The notes under the pieces were generated by a model. The model worked only from the letters and a program-made list of their open reading frames with translations. It searched no databases and was not told the origin of the DNA. Below, in pieces: positions 14,485 through 23,028 of a stretch of 32,496 bases of DNA (positions within the stretch are counted from its first letter, which is position 1; each line of letters begins with the position of its first letter). A program made the translations under genes and the position numbers. Source of the DNA: Flavobacteriales bacterium. Its GTDB lineage: Bacteria; Bacteroidota; Bacteroidia; Flavobacteriales; Flavobacteriaceae. Location of the stretch: assembly GCA_024643405.1 (NCBI GenBank), contig JAHENA010000029.1, positions 1 through 32,496 on the forward strand, read 5' to 3'.

Positions 14485-17133
14485 TTAAAACAATGTAGTC
14501 TGGCCTTCACCATCCTTATCAGAACCATTTGAATTCTTTTCAGTCGAATTTGGCTTTTCAACCTTTTCCTCAGTATCAATTGTTTCTTCATCAATTACTT
14601 CAATTTCATCAGCATGAATTTCTTCCGGGGCTTCATAGGGCAACGGCTCAAGTAAATTGATTTGTTTAATTTTGTCCGAAGTCAATTGGTTTCCAAGCGC
14701 TTTAATGCCTTTAATAGCTATAAATTCCTCAAGATTAACTTCAATATTTTCTTTTTGATCTTTACCACGTTCTTTAGCAAAAATCACTTCTGCTCGAGGT
14801 ATCCAATCTGTTGAAACAATTTCTAACTGTGATTTTTGATGTTCAGAAATAAAGATTTCTTCTTTATTTTCATTTTCAATTAAAAATCGCTTTACATAAT
14901 AACGCTCCTTTTCTCCATCATAATAAATAGCTGAAACAGGTTTCTTAGGAAGCCATTTTTCAAGAACTATCATGTCTTCATCAAAATGTGTGGTCAGTTC
15001 TGGTAAAATGGTTTTAATTGTCCCAGATTGTGTAATAATGAGTAATTTATCTTCGCCTCTAAACTCACCTATCAACTCGCCTCTTCCATCTACATTTAAA
15101 CGTTGAACCGTATCATCAAACCAAATTTTTCTAGGTTTTAGAGTTGAAATACCTTTTTCTTTTAATTCAATCTTTTTGATTGTATGCTTTGTAACTAAAT
15201 TTCCTTTTGAATTTCTTCCCTTTATTAAAATATCAGCAAAATCTAAATCCCACTTTAGTTTTTTAATGCTACCAACTTGTCTGAGAATAACGGTAATAAC
15301 TTCAGCTTCCCCATTAGGATTAGCAGAAAAATAAAGAATAGTTGAACCTTTGGTTCCATTAGTTAAATCATATTCTTTGTCTCTAGTAATACTTGTGACA
15401 GCAAAACGCTTGATATATGACGGGCCTTTAGTACCATCTCTATAAATCAAATTATAAATAGTACGATTATCCTTTTTATCAAAAACCTCCACATGAATAA
15501 TGTCTTTCCCTATAAAAGTTTTAGAATCCACTTTTGTAATCATCATATTACCTTCTTTGGTAAAAACAATGATATCATCTATATCACTACAATCACAGAC
15601 ATATTCATCCTTTTTCAAGGATGTGCCTACAAAACCTTCTTCTTTATTAACATATAGTTTTGTATTTCTGATAACAACTTTAGTTACATCTACATCATCA
15701 AAAGCTCTTATTTCTGTTTTTCGTTCACGTCCGGCAGAGTAGTCCTTTTTCAATCTGGTAAAATAGGCAATCGCATAATCTATCAAATTCTCAAGGTGAT
15801 GTTTTACCTGTGCAATTTGATCTTCTAAAGCTTCAATTTTTTGCTGTGCTTTATCAATATCGAATTTTGAAATTCTTTTAATTCTAATTTCAGTTAAACG
15901 CTCAATATCTTCTTGAATGATGGCACGTTTAAGATGTTTGATGTGAGGTTGAAGACCTTTGTCGATTGCTTGAATGACTCCTTCCCAGGTTTCTTCTTCT
16001 TCGATATCCCGATAAATTCTGTTTTCAATGAAAATACGTTCTAAAGAGGCAAAATGCCATTGTTCTTCAAATTCATCAAGTTTTATTTCAAGATCACTTT
16101 TTAATAGTTGTACCGTATTGTCTGTTGAACGTTTCAACATTTCTGTCACTCCAATAAAAAGAGGCTTATTATCTTCAATGACGCATCCTAAAGGGGAAAT
16201 AGAACTTTCACAACTGGTAAATGCATACAGGGCGTCAATAGTTTTATCAGGTGAAATACCAGAAGGTAAATGCACTAAAATCTCAACATCAGCAGCCGTA
16301 TTATCTTCAATCTTCTTTATTTTTATTTTGCCTTTATCATTGGCTTTTAAAATAGAATCTATCAGTGAGGTTGTATTGGTTCCATAAGGTATTTCGGTTA
16401 TAACCAAAGTACTTTTATCCAATTGAGATACTTTAGCTCTAATACGAATTTTTCCTCCGCGTAACCCATCCTTATAATCACTAACATCTATAATACCAGC
16501 CGTTGGAAAATCTGGAAATAAGCTAAATCCCTTACCTTTTAGATGTTTTATTGAAGCATCTATTAATTCAATAAAATTGTGCGGTAATATTTTGGTTGAC
16601 AATCCAACAGCAATACCCTCTCCACCTTGCGCCAAAAGCAATGGAAACATTACAGGAAGGTTTACTGGTTCTTTTCTTCTGCCATCATAAGAAGCCTGCC
16701 ATTCTGTGATTTTTGGATTATAAACTACATCCAGTGCAAATTTTGATAACCTTGCTTCAATGTAACGAGATGCTGCTGCACTATCTCCGGTTAAAATATT
16801 ACCCCAGTTTCCTTGGGTATCAATGAGTAAATCCTTTTGACCAATTTGCACCATGGCATCCGCTATACTAGCGTCACCATGTGGATGATACTGCATCGTA
16901 TGACCAACTATATTTGCTACTTTATTATAACGACCATCATCTAAATCTTTCATGGAATGCATAATACGCCTTTGAACTGGTTTAAAACCATCTTCAATTG
17001 CGGGCACTGCACGTTCTAGAATAACATACGAGGCATAATCAAGAAACCAGTCTTTATACATTCCCGAAATTCGGGTAATCGTTTCTTGATTTTCACCTTG
17101 CGGATTTATCAAATCTTCGTTTTCTTCAATCAT
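14485..17133 (-). CDS. parC: DNA topoisomerase IV subunit A
   Basis: 882 residues. ParC is the DNA-cleaving subunit of the type IIA topoisomerase that unlinks daughter chromosomes. Seen: winged-helix region with HPHGD (83-87), catalytic Tyr124 preceded by Arg123 in ASRYIEARL, tower and coiled-coil parts (about 350-480; ALEDQIAQVKHHLENLIDY is the coil), then a beta-propeller C-terminal domain that lacks the GyrA box, which favours topoisomerase IV over gyrase. The position equivalent to GyrA Ser83 is Ala88, followed by Ser89. The last 45 residues are acidic and disordered and end in QTTLF, like a sliding-clamp-binding motif. parE lies 63 bases upstream on the same strand, forming the parE-parC operon. 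Confidence 0.93.
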   Translation of the reverse strand: MIEENEDLINPQGENQETITRISGMYKDWFLDYASYVILERAVPAIEDGFKPVQRRIMHSMKDLDDGRYNKVANIVGHTMQYHPHGDASIADAMVQIGQKDLLIDTQGNWGNILTGDSAAASRYIEARLSKFALDVVYNPKITEWQASYDGRRKEPVNLPVMFPLLLAQGGEGIAVGLSTKILPHNFIELIDASIKHLKGKGFSLFPDFPTAGIIDVSDYKDGLRGGKIRIRAKVSQLDKSTLVITEIPYGTNTTSLIDSILKANDKGKIKIKKIEDNTAADVEILVHLPSGISPDKTIDALYAFTSCESSISPLGCVIEDNKPLFIGVTEMLKRSTDNTVQLLKSDLEIKLDEFEEQWHFASLERIFIENRIYRDIEEEETWEGVIQAIDKGLQPHIKHLKRAIIQEDIERLTEIRIKRISKFDIDKAQQKIEALEDQIAQVKHHLENLIDYAIAYFTRLKKDYSAGRERKTEIRAFDDVDVTKVVIRNTKLYVNKEEGFVGTSLKKDEYVCDCSDIDDIIVFTKEGNMMITKVDSKTFIGKDIIHVEVFDKKDNRTIYNLIYRDGTKGPSYIKRFAVTSITRDKEYDLTNGTKGSTILYFSANPNGEAEVITVILRQVGSIKKLKWDLDFADILIKGRNSKGNLVTKHTIKKIELKEKGISTLKPRKIWFDDTVQRLNVDGRGELIGEFRGEDKLLIITQSGTIKTILPELTTHFDEDMIVLEKWLPKKPVSAIYYDGEKERYYVKRFLIENENKEEIFISEHQKSQLEIVSTDWIPRAEVIFAKERGKDQKENIEVNLEEFIAIKGIKALGNQLTSDKIKQINLLEPLPYEAPEEIHADEIEVIDEETIDTEEKVEKPNSTEKNSNGSDKDGEGQTTLF

Positions 17134-17196
17134 TAATTGTTTTGCTATCGATTATTTTAAAAATGAAATTTTGGTCTTTTCTAACATCTCTTTTCG

Positions 17197-19056
17197 TCAT
17201 GCCGTTTCTTCAACAATATCCAATTCAACTTTAAGATTATTGATAATAAACTCTTGCCTGTCTGGCGTATTTTTTCCCATATAAAATTCTAATAATTCTT
17301 CAATGGATAAATCTTTATCCAACATAATAGGATCTAAACGAATGCTTTCCCCTATAAAATTTCTGAATTCATCCGGAGAAATTTCTCCCAACCCTTTAAA
17401 TCTTGTAATTTCTGGTTTAGGCTTTAATTTCTCAATGGCATCTCTCCGTTCTTGTTCTGAATAACAGTAAATCGTCTCTTTTTTATTACGAACTCTAAAA
17501 AGTGGGGTTTGTAAAATATAAAGATGTCCTTCTTTAATTAATTCAGGAAAAAACTGCAAGAAAAAAGTAATAAGTAATAATCTAATATGCATTCCATCCA
17601 CATCAGCATCAGTGGCTATGACAATATTATTATAACGAAGATCTTCAATGGACTCTTCAATATTTAATGCCGCCTGAAGCAAATTAAACTCTTCATTTTC
17701 ATACACGATTTTTTTACTTAAGCCGTAGGAGTTTAAAGGTTTCCCTTTTAGACTAAAAACTGCCTGAGTATTCACATCTCGTGATTTCGTGATACTTCCG
17801 GAAGCCGAATCTCCTTCTGTTATAAATAACGTAGATTCCAGGTTTCGTTCATTCTTAATGTCACCAAAATGCACCCTGCAATCTCTTAACTTCTTATTAT
17901 GAAGGCTAGCCTTTTTAGCACGATCTTTTGCCAATTTTCTAATCCCTGACAGTTCTTTACGTTCATGCTCTGCCTGCATAATTTTTCGCTGAATTTTTTC
18001 AGCAGTATCTGGATTTTTGTGTAAATAATTATCTAAGTAAGTTTTTACAAAGTCATTGATATAAGTTCTCACTGTTGGCAAGTCACCACCCATATCGGTA
18101 GACCCTAATTTAGTTTTAGTCTGACTTTCAAAAACAGGTTCCATTACCTTAATTGAAACTGCAGAAACTACCGACTTCCTTACATCAGAAGCATCATAAT
18201 TTTTTCCATAAAACTCCCTTATCGTCTTTACTAATGCTTCTCTATAAGCTGCCAGATGCGTTCCCCCTTGAGTCGTGTTTTGTCCGTTAACAAAAGAATG
18301 GTATTCTTCACTATATTGTGTTTTGCTATGGGTTAAGGCAACTTCTATATCATTCCCTTTTAAATGAATAATGGGATATAACATATCTGATTCACTAATA
18401 TTTTCAGATAACAAATCTTTTAATCCATTTTCACTAAAATATTTTTCTCCATTAAAAATAATCGTTAAACCAGTATTTAGATATACATAGTTTTTAAGCA
18501 TTTTAATGACATACTCATTTCTATATTTATAGTGTTTAAATATAATCTCGTCAGGTATGAAGGAAACTTTTGTTCCCTTTCTTCTAGAGGTATCATCTAA
18601 TAAATCTTGATTGGTAAGATTTCCTTGTTCAAATTCTGCGGATGCAGACTTATTATCACGAGTAGATTCCACTCTAAAAAAAGAAGACAAAGCATTGACT
18701 GCTTTAGTCCCTACCCCATTTAAACCAACCGATTTTTTAAATGCTTTGGAATCGTATTTGCCCCCAGTATTCATTTTGGAAACTACATCAACTACTTTCC
18801 CAAGAGGAATACCTCTACCGTAATCACGAACAGACACTTTAGTTCCCTGAATAGCTACATCAATAGTCTTACCAGCTCCCATGACATACTCATCAATGGA
18901 ATTGTCTAAAACTTCCTTCAAAAGAATATAAATACCATCATCAGGAGAAGAACCATCACCCAATTTACCAATATACATTCCAGGACGCATACGGATATGT
19001 TCTTTCCAGTCAAGAGAACGTATATTATCTTCAGTATAATTGGATTGTTCAGCCAT
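17197..19056 (-). CDS. parE: DNA topoisomerase IV subunit B
   Basis: 619 residues, the ParE size (shorter than many GyrB). It is the ATPase subunit that closes on the transported DNA segment and also carries the metal-binding TOPRIM domain. Seen: GHKL ATPase residues in [10 protein letters not shown] (47-56), [10 protein letters not shown] (77-86) and [16 protein letters not shown] (109-124); the transducer lysine loop QTKTKLG (312-318); [14 protein letters not shown] (414-421) and DADVDG (483-488), which hold Mg2+ with Glu414, Asp483 and Asp485; and RFKGLGE near the C-terminus. The parC gene follows after 63 bases. The pair is named topoisomerase IV rather than gyrase because the partner lacks a GyrA box. 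Confidence 0.93.
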   Translation of the reverse strand: MAEQSNYTEDNIRSLDWKEHIRMRPGMYIGKLGDGSSPDDGIYILLKEVLDNSIDEYVMGAGKTIDVAIQGTKVSVRDYGRGIPLGKVVDVVSKMNTGGKYDSKAFKKSVGLNGVGTKAVNALSSFFRVESTRDNKSASAEFEQGNLTNQDLLDDTSRRKGTKVSFIPDEIIFKHYKYRNEYVIKMLKNYVYLNTGLTIIFNGEKYFSENGLKDLLSENISESDMLYPIIHLKGNDIEVALTHSKTQYSEEYHSFVNGQNTTQGGTHLAAYREALVKTIREFYGKNYDASDVRKSVVSAVSIKVMEPVFESQTKTKLGSTDMGGDLPTVRTYINDFVKTYLDNYLHKNPDTAEKIQRKIMQAEHERKELSGIRKLAKDRAKKASLHNKKLRDCRVHFGDIKNERNLESTLFITEGDSASGSITKSRDVNTQAVFSLKGKPLNSYGLSKKIVYENEEFNLLQAALNIEESIEDLRYNNIVIATDADVDGMHIRLLLITFFLQFFPELIKEGHLYILQTPLFRVRNKKETIYCYSEQERRDAIEKLKPKPEITRFKGLGEISPDEFRNFIGESIRLDPIMLDKDLSIEELLEFYMGKNTPDRQEFIINNLKVELDIVEETA

Positions 19057-19199
19057 AGATTTGAGTGAAATTTAATGATAGGTCGCTAATATAATATATC
19101 AAAATAAAAAATAAAACCGCCTTTCCACAAAGTAATTAACAATACCCTATTAATGTTGTTGAGAACGTAAAATTTCAACTTAAATTAAAATAAAAGCAC

Positions 19200-20099
19200 T
19201 TATTTTATTTTCTTTAAAGATACTAAGAGTATTCCTATTATAACAGCAAATGCCCCTAATAATTGCAATAAAGTTAATTGCTCATTTAAAAAAATGGCAG
19301 CCAAAATAATCGTAGAAATTGGACCCACAGCTGCAATAACAGCAAAGTTAGAAGAACTAATTAATTTGATTGACCACGAGACTAAAAAAGAAGGAATCAC
19401 CGTAGCAAAAATGGCAATTAAAAATCCTAAAACATAAACTTCCCGTGGATAATTCCATAAGTCTATTTTATTTGTGATGCTATAATGCAGGAATACACAC
19501 AGACAAGAGACTATCATAACATAGGCAGTAAATTTAACAACACCAAATTTCGGAATTAACCAGCCACTACCCGATAAATATGCGGCATAAGAAATAGCGC
19601 ATAGTAAAATAAAAAAACCACCTAAATACGCATCATGCCCAGAAATAGTGACTTCATGACCAAACGCGATGATAATGCCAACATAGGTTAATATAATAGC
19701 GAAAACTTGATCTTTCGAAATACTTTGTTTTAAGAACATCTTGTTAAATAATATTACAATGGTAGGGTATATGAATAAAATGATTCGCTCTAAGCTTGCC
19801 TTGATATAAATAAGTCCAACAAAATCAAAATAACTTGATAAATAATAGCCCACGATTCCAAAAAAGACTAACCATAAATAATCATTTCTTACTAATATGA
19901 ACCCATTATTTTTATTATGGTATAAAATCGCTATTAATAGATAAAATGGAAAAGAAAATAGCATTCTGAACATTAAAACACTGACTGCATCAACATGGTA
20001 TTGATAAGCAAGTTTTACCATGACTGCTTTTGAAGAAAAGAGAATGATACCAATCAATCCAAGGATAATCCCAATAACAAAAGATTTGTTAGGTCTCAT
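19200..20099 (-). CDS. EamA/DMT-superfamily transporter
   Basis: 299 residues with about ten membrane helices arranged as two five-helix repeats, as in the drug/metabolite transporter superfamily. The first EamA repeat starts IGIILGLIGIILFSSKAVMVK and the second begins near residue 150 (GGFFILLCAISYAAYLSGSG). The second repeat ends with FAVIAAVGPISTIILAAIFL and a conserved glutamate in NEQLT. Members export amino acids, nucleosides or other small metabolites across the inner membrane; the substrate cannot be told. It sits between ychF and parE on the same strand with ordinary spacing, and I see no functional link to either. Confidence 0.88.
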   Translation of the reverse strand: MRPNKSFVIGIILGLIGIILFSSKAVMVKLAYQYHVDAVSVLMFRMLFSFPFYLLIAILYHNKNNGFILVRNDYLWLVFFGIVGYYLSSYFDFVGLIYIKASLERIILFIYPTIVILFNKMFLKQSISKDQVFAIILTYVGIIIAFGHEVTISGHDAYLGGFFILLCAISYAAYLSGSGWLIPKFGVVKFTAYVMIVSCLCVFLHYSITNKIDLWNYPREVYVLGFLIAIFATVIPSFLVSWSIKLISSSNFAVIAAVGPISTIILAAIFLNEQLTLLQLLGAFAVIIGILLVSLKKIK

Positions 20100-20108
20100 A
20101 AAACTAAA

Positions 20109-20127
20109 ATAGATTAAAGAAATCTAT
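20109..20127 (-). terminator. Possible weak terminator after ychF
   Basis: A 7-bp AT-rich stem ATAGATT / AATCTAT with a 5-base loop lies between ychF and the EamA gene; on the minus strand it is followed by TTTTAG. The stem has one G-C pair, so it may not function. Confidence 0.25.
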
Positions 20128-20163
20128 ATTTTTATTTTTTATGAAAAAATGCAAATACAAAAA

Positions 20164-21258
20164 TTACACATTAAACAAAAAGTGCATCACATCGCCGTCC
20201 TTAACAATGTAATTTTTACCTTCTACACGCATTTTACCAGCTTCTTTTACTTTTACTTCACTACCATAAGATTCAAAATCATTATAAGCAATGACTTCAG
20301 CTCTAATAAACCCTTTCTCAAAATCGGTATGAATAACACCTGCCGCTTGAGGAGCCGTAGCGCCAACATCAATAGTCCAAGCTCTTACTTCTTTTACGCC
20401 TGCAGTAAAATAAGTTTGTTGTTTTAATAATTTATAAGCAGAACGAATCAACTTCGCCGAACCAGCTTCATCTAAACCAATATCTTGCAAAAACATTTGA
20501 CGCTCTTCATAATCATCTAACTCATTAATATCTGCCTCAGTAGCTACAGCTAGGAATAAGACCTCAGCATCTTCATTTTTAACGGCCTCTTTTACCAAAT
20601 CTACATAAGCATTTCCAGTTACCGCTGAAGCCTCATCTACATTACAAATATACATGACAGGTTTATCAGTAATAAATTGTGTCGGTTTCACAAAATCAAT
20701 ATAATCATCTTCATCAAATTCAAGCGCCCTAACTGAAATACCAGCTTCAAGACTTGACTTTATTTTTAACAAAACCGCCTCTTCCTTTTGTGCCTCTTTA
20801 TTTCCTGTTTTTGCTGCACGCTTCACTTTCTCTAGTTTTTTGTCGACGGTTTCTAAATCTTTTAACTGTAATTCCATATCAATGGTCTCTTTATCTCTAA
20901 TTGGATTCACTTTACCATCAACATGCACAATATTATCATTATCAAAACAACGTAATACATGTAAAATAGCATCCGTTTCTCTAATATTAGCTAAAAACTG
21001 ATTCCCAAGACCTTCTCCTTTACTCGCACCTTTAACTAATCCAGCAATATCAACTATTTCAACCGTAGCAGGCTGGACTCTTACAGGTTTCACTAACTCT
21101 TCAAGTTTTTCCAAACGTTTATCCGGAACATTCACAACACCTATATTTGGCTCTATAGTACAGAATGGGAAATTGGCACTTTGGGCCTTCGCATTTGACA
21201 AACAGTTAAACAAGGTTGACTTTCCTACATTTGGTAATCCTACAATTCCAGCTTTCAT
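20164..21258 (-). CDS. ychF: YchF/Ola1-family ATPase
   Basis: 364 residues. YchF is a ribosome-associated, Obg-related P-loop protein that prefers ATP and acts in translation and oxidative-stress responses. Seen: Walker [10 protein letters not shown] (7-15), switch [22 protein letters not shown] (70-89), NVDE (206-209) in place of the GTP-selective NKxD, which is the family's basis for ATP use, a helical insertion at about 125-175, and a C-terminal TGS domain (about 280-364) with [16 protein letters not shown]. Its own promoter (TACATTTG) lies just upstream, in a divergent gap shared with the 21392 gene. Confidence 0.96.
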   Translation of the reverse strand: MKAGIVGLPNVGKSTLFNCLSNAKAQSANFPFCTIEPNIGVVNVPDKRLEKLEELVKPVRVQPATVEIVDIAGLVKGASKGEGLGNQFLANIRETDAILHVLRCFDNDNIVHVDGKVNPIRDKETIDMELQLKDLETVDKKLEKVKRAAKTGNKEAQKEEAVLLKIKSSLEAGISVRALEFDEDDYIDFVKPTQFITDKPVMYICNVDEASAVTGNAYVDLVKEAVKNEDAEVLFLAVATEADINELDDYEERQMFLQDIGLDEAGSAKLIRSAYKLLKQQTYFTAGVKEVRAWTIDVGATAPQAAGVIHTDFEKGFIRAEVIAYNDFESYGSEVKVKEAGKMRVEGKNYIVKDGDVMHFLFNV

Positions 21259-21281
21259 AATTTCGATAATTTTTGCGAGTG

Positions 21282-21289
21282 CAAATGTA
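21282..21289 (-). promoter_or_regulatory. -7 element (TACATTTG) of ychF
   Basis: On the minus strand TACATTTG matches TAnnTTTG, with TTT at the -33 position after a 19-base spacer (one mismatch from TTG). The predicted leader is about 17 bases. Confidence 0.55.
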
Positions 21290-21337
21290 ATTAATTCCTC
21301 ATTTATTTAAAGTAAAACCTTTTGATATCTAATATTT

Positions 21338-21345
21338 TATATTTG
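21338..21345 (+). promoter_or_regulatory. -7 element (TATATTTG) of the 21392 gene
   Basis: TATATTTG matches TAnnTTTG. A TTG occurs upstream but at 13 bases, too close, so only the -7 half is good. Confidence 0.45.
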
Positions 21346-21391
21346 TAACAAAACTTACAATAATTCGTCAATTCAATGAAGCCCATCAATT

Positions 21392-22867
21392 ATGAAATAT
21401 TTTATTGCTATTTTAATCCTTTTACTTAGTCATACTTCTATTTTTTCACAAAACATTACCGCGAGAATAATAGACCAAACAAACCAAAATCCTATTCCGT
21501 TTGCCGCCATAAAAACAGCAGAATTTAATGGTGTTATCTCTAATGAAGAAGGCTATTTCACATTACAGGAAGGCAATGATGCCGCACTCATTACCATTTC
21601 ATGTTTAGGTTACAAAAACAAAACCCTAAAAATTCAAGAGATTAAATCACTAAATTTTCTGATTCCACTTGAAGAATCAATCAATGAGCTTAATACTGTA
21701 TACATAAGCAATAAAAGACCAAATGCGGATTCTATTATATTAAGAGCACGCCAAAACATTTCAAAAAATTATGAAAATAAATCATACAAGCACGCCATTT
21801 TTTCAAGAGAAACAGCTTATATGGATTTTCAGAAGTTAGATTTTAAAATTGAAAAATCCTCTCATGTTAAGAAAAACAATTTGGAATCTGCCAATAAAAG
21901 TTTAGACTCTTTATCAAAAGCCATTATCCATAGTAAAACCAAGCATTTTAAAGATTTTAAGGCAGATTTATATGTAAATGATTCCTTAAAAACAAAATTA
22001 GAGGTTTATAAAGCCACGGAACTGGTTGACCAAAAAAACAATCTTTCTATTGATGAGGTTCAAAGCAGAGCGCAACGCGTTATTTTAAAATATTTAGATA
22101 CCACATTAACCTACAAACTTAAAACAGGGTTGTTTAAAATTGAAGATTCCTTATCGCTAAATGAAGAAAATGAGCGACATAATAAAAATGAATATGAGAT
22201 TGAAAATTTAAAAGGGCAAACTAATTATTTGTTGAAACGTGCTCAATTTGATGATGATTCTATGCTCTCAAACATTTTAGACCCCAGTTTGTATGAATAC
22301 AGTTTTTACGATATTTCATTTTTTAATAACGAGATGATTTACGTGATTAACTACAAACCAAAGAAGTCTAGGTCAAAATATAGAGGTAAACTTTTTATAA
22401 CAGATGATTCCTTTGCCATTACTAAAGTAGATTTTGAATTCGCTGAAGGTAAACGTGGTGAAAAACTGAATTTAAAATTAATTTTTGGTGTAAAATACAT
22501 TGAAAATATGCGAAAAGGCACGTTTATGTTTCAAAAAGATTCCACAAACAAATACCAACCACATTATTTAAAATTTGAAGAAGGACGCTATTTTTATGTA
22601 AGCAGACCTTTAAAATTTATAGAAAATAGTCCCGAAAAAAATAAAACCAGTTTTGACTTCACCATTGAAGGCACCATTTACACCAAACAAGAACTGTTGG
22701 TTACCGCCAGCACCAAAATAAGTAAAGCGATTTTTAATAAACAATTAGAAGAAAAGGCAGTTCCATATATCAAGTTAAATAAATATGACTCTACTATTTG
22801 GGGACAAGACCAGACCCTGGAGCCACTAACTGAAATGAAAGATTTTAATGGAAACGACCATAACTAA
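21392..22867 (+). CDS. Secreted protein with CarboxypepD_reg-like domain
   Basis: 491 residues. A Sec signal peptide (about 1-19, ending IFSQ) is followed by a CarboxypepD_reg-like beta-sandwich (about 21-100: ITARIIDQTNQNPIPFAAI, then GVISNEEGYFTL and SCLGYK). This domain is common at the N-terminus of Bacteroidota TonB-dependent receptors but here there is no plug. The remaining 390 residues are mixed helical and beta, with repeated strands (YVINYKPKKSRSKYRGKLFI and later ITKVDFEFAEG) that resemble an outer-membrane or surface protein of unknown function. The TonB receptor gene follows after 161 bases on the same strand, so a partner role at the outer membrane is possible. Confidence 0.72.
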   Translation: MKYFIAILILLLSHTSIFSQNITARIIDQTNQNPIPFAAIKTAEFNGVISNEEGYFTLQEGNDAALITISCLGYKNKTLKIQEIKSLNFLIPLEESINELNTVYISNKRPNADSIILRARQNISKNYENKSYKHAIFSRETAYMDFQKLDFKIEKSSHVKKNNLESANKSLDSLSKAIIHSKTKHFKDFKADLYVNDSLKTKLEVYKATELVDQKNNLSIDEVQSRAQRVILKYLDTTLTYKLKTGLFKIEDSLSLNEENERHNKNEYEIENLKGQTNYLLKRAQFDDDSMLSNILDPSLYEYSFYDISFFNNEMIYVINYKPKKSRSKYRGKLFITDDSFAITKVDFEFAEGKRGEKLNLKLIFGVKYIENMRKGTFMFQKDSTNKYQPHYLKFEEGRYFYVSRPLKFIENSPEKNKTSFDFTIEGTIYTKQELLVTASTKISKAIFNKQLEEKAVPYIKLNKYDSTIWGQDQTLEPLTEMKDFNGNDHN

Positions 22868-22940
22868 AGTCACCATTAAAATTCCATCACAAGCCCATAA
22901 AATTTAAAATTAGGTTTAATTAATTTTTATTGAATTATAT

Positions 22941-22956
22941 AAATATCTAGATATTT
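22941..22956. promoter_or_regulatory. 16-bp perfect palindrome upstream of TonB receptor gene
   Basis: AAATATCTAGATATTT is its own reverse complement and sits 72 bases before the ATG at 23029. A TTG (22930-22932) lies just before it, so it could overlap a promoter. It is placed like an operator, but no known binding site is recognised. Confidence 0.4.
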
Positions 22957-23028
22957 CCAATCCTTTTAACATTTCTGTTGTAATTTAAATTATATTTAAC
23001 CTTAATTAATTCAAAAAATATAATTTAT

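Noticed and set aside
16028-16387. 119-residue open frame on the plus strand inside parC
   Set aside because: It lies fully antisense to well-conserved parC coding sequence and shows no recognisable domain; the low-complexity Ser-rich translation is typical of a shadow frame.
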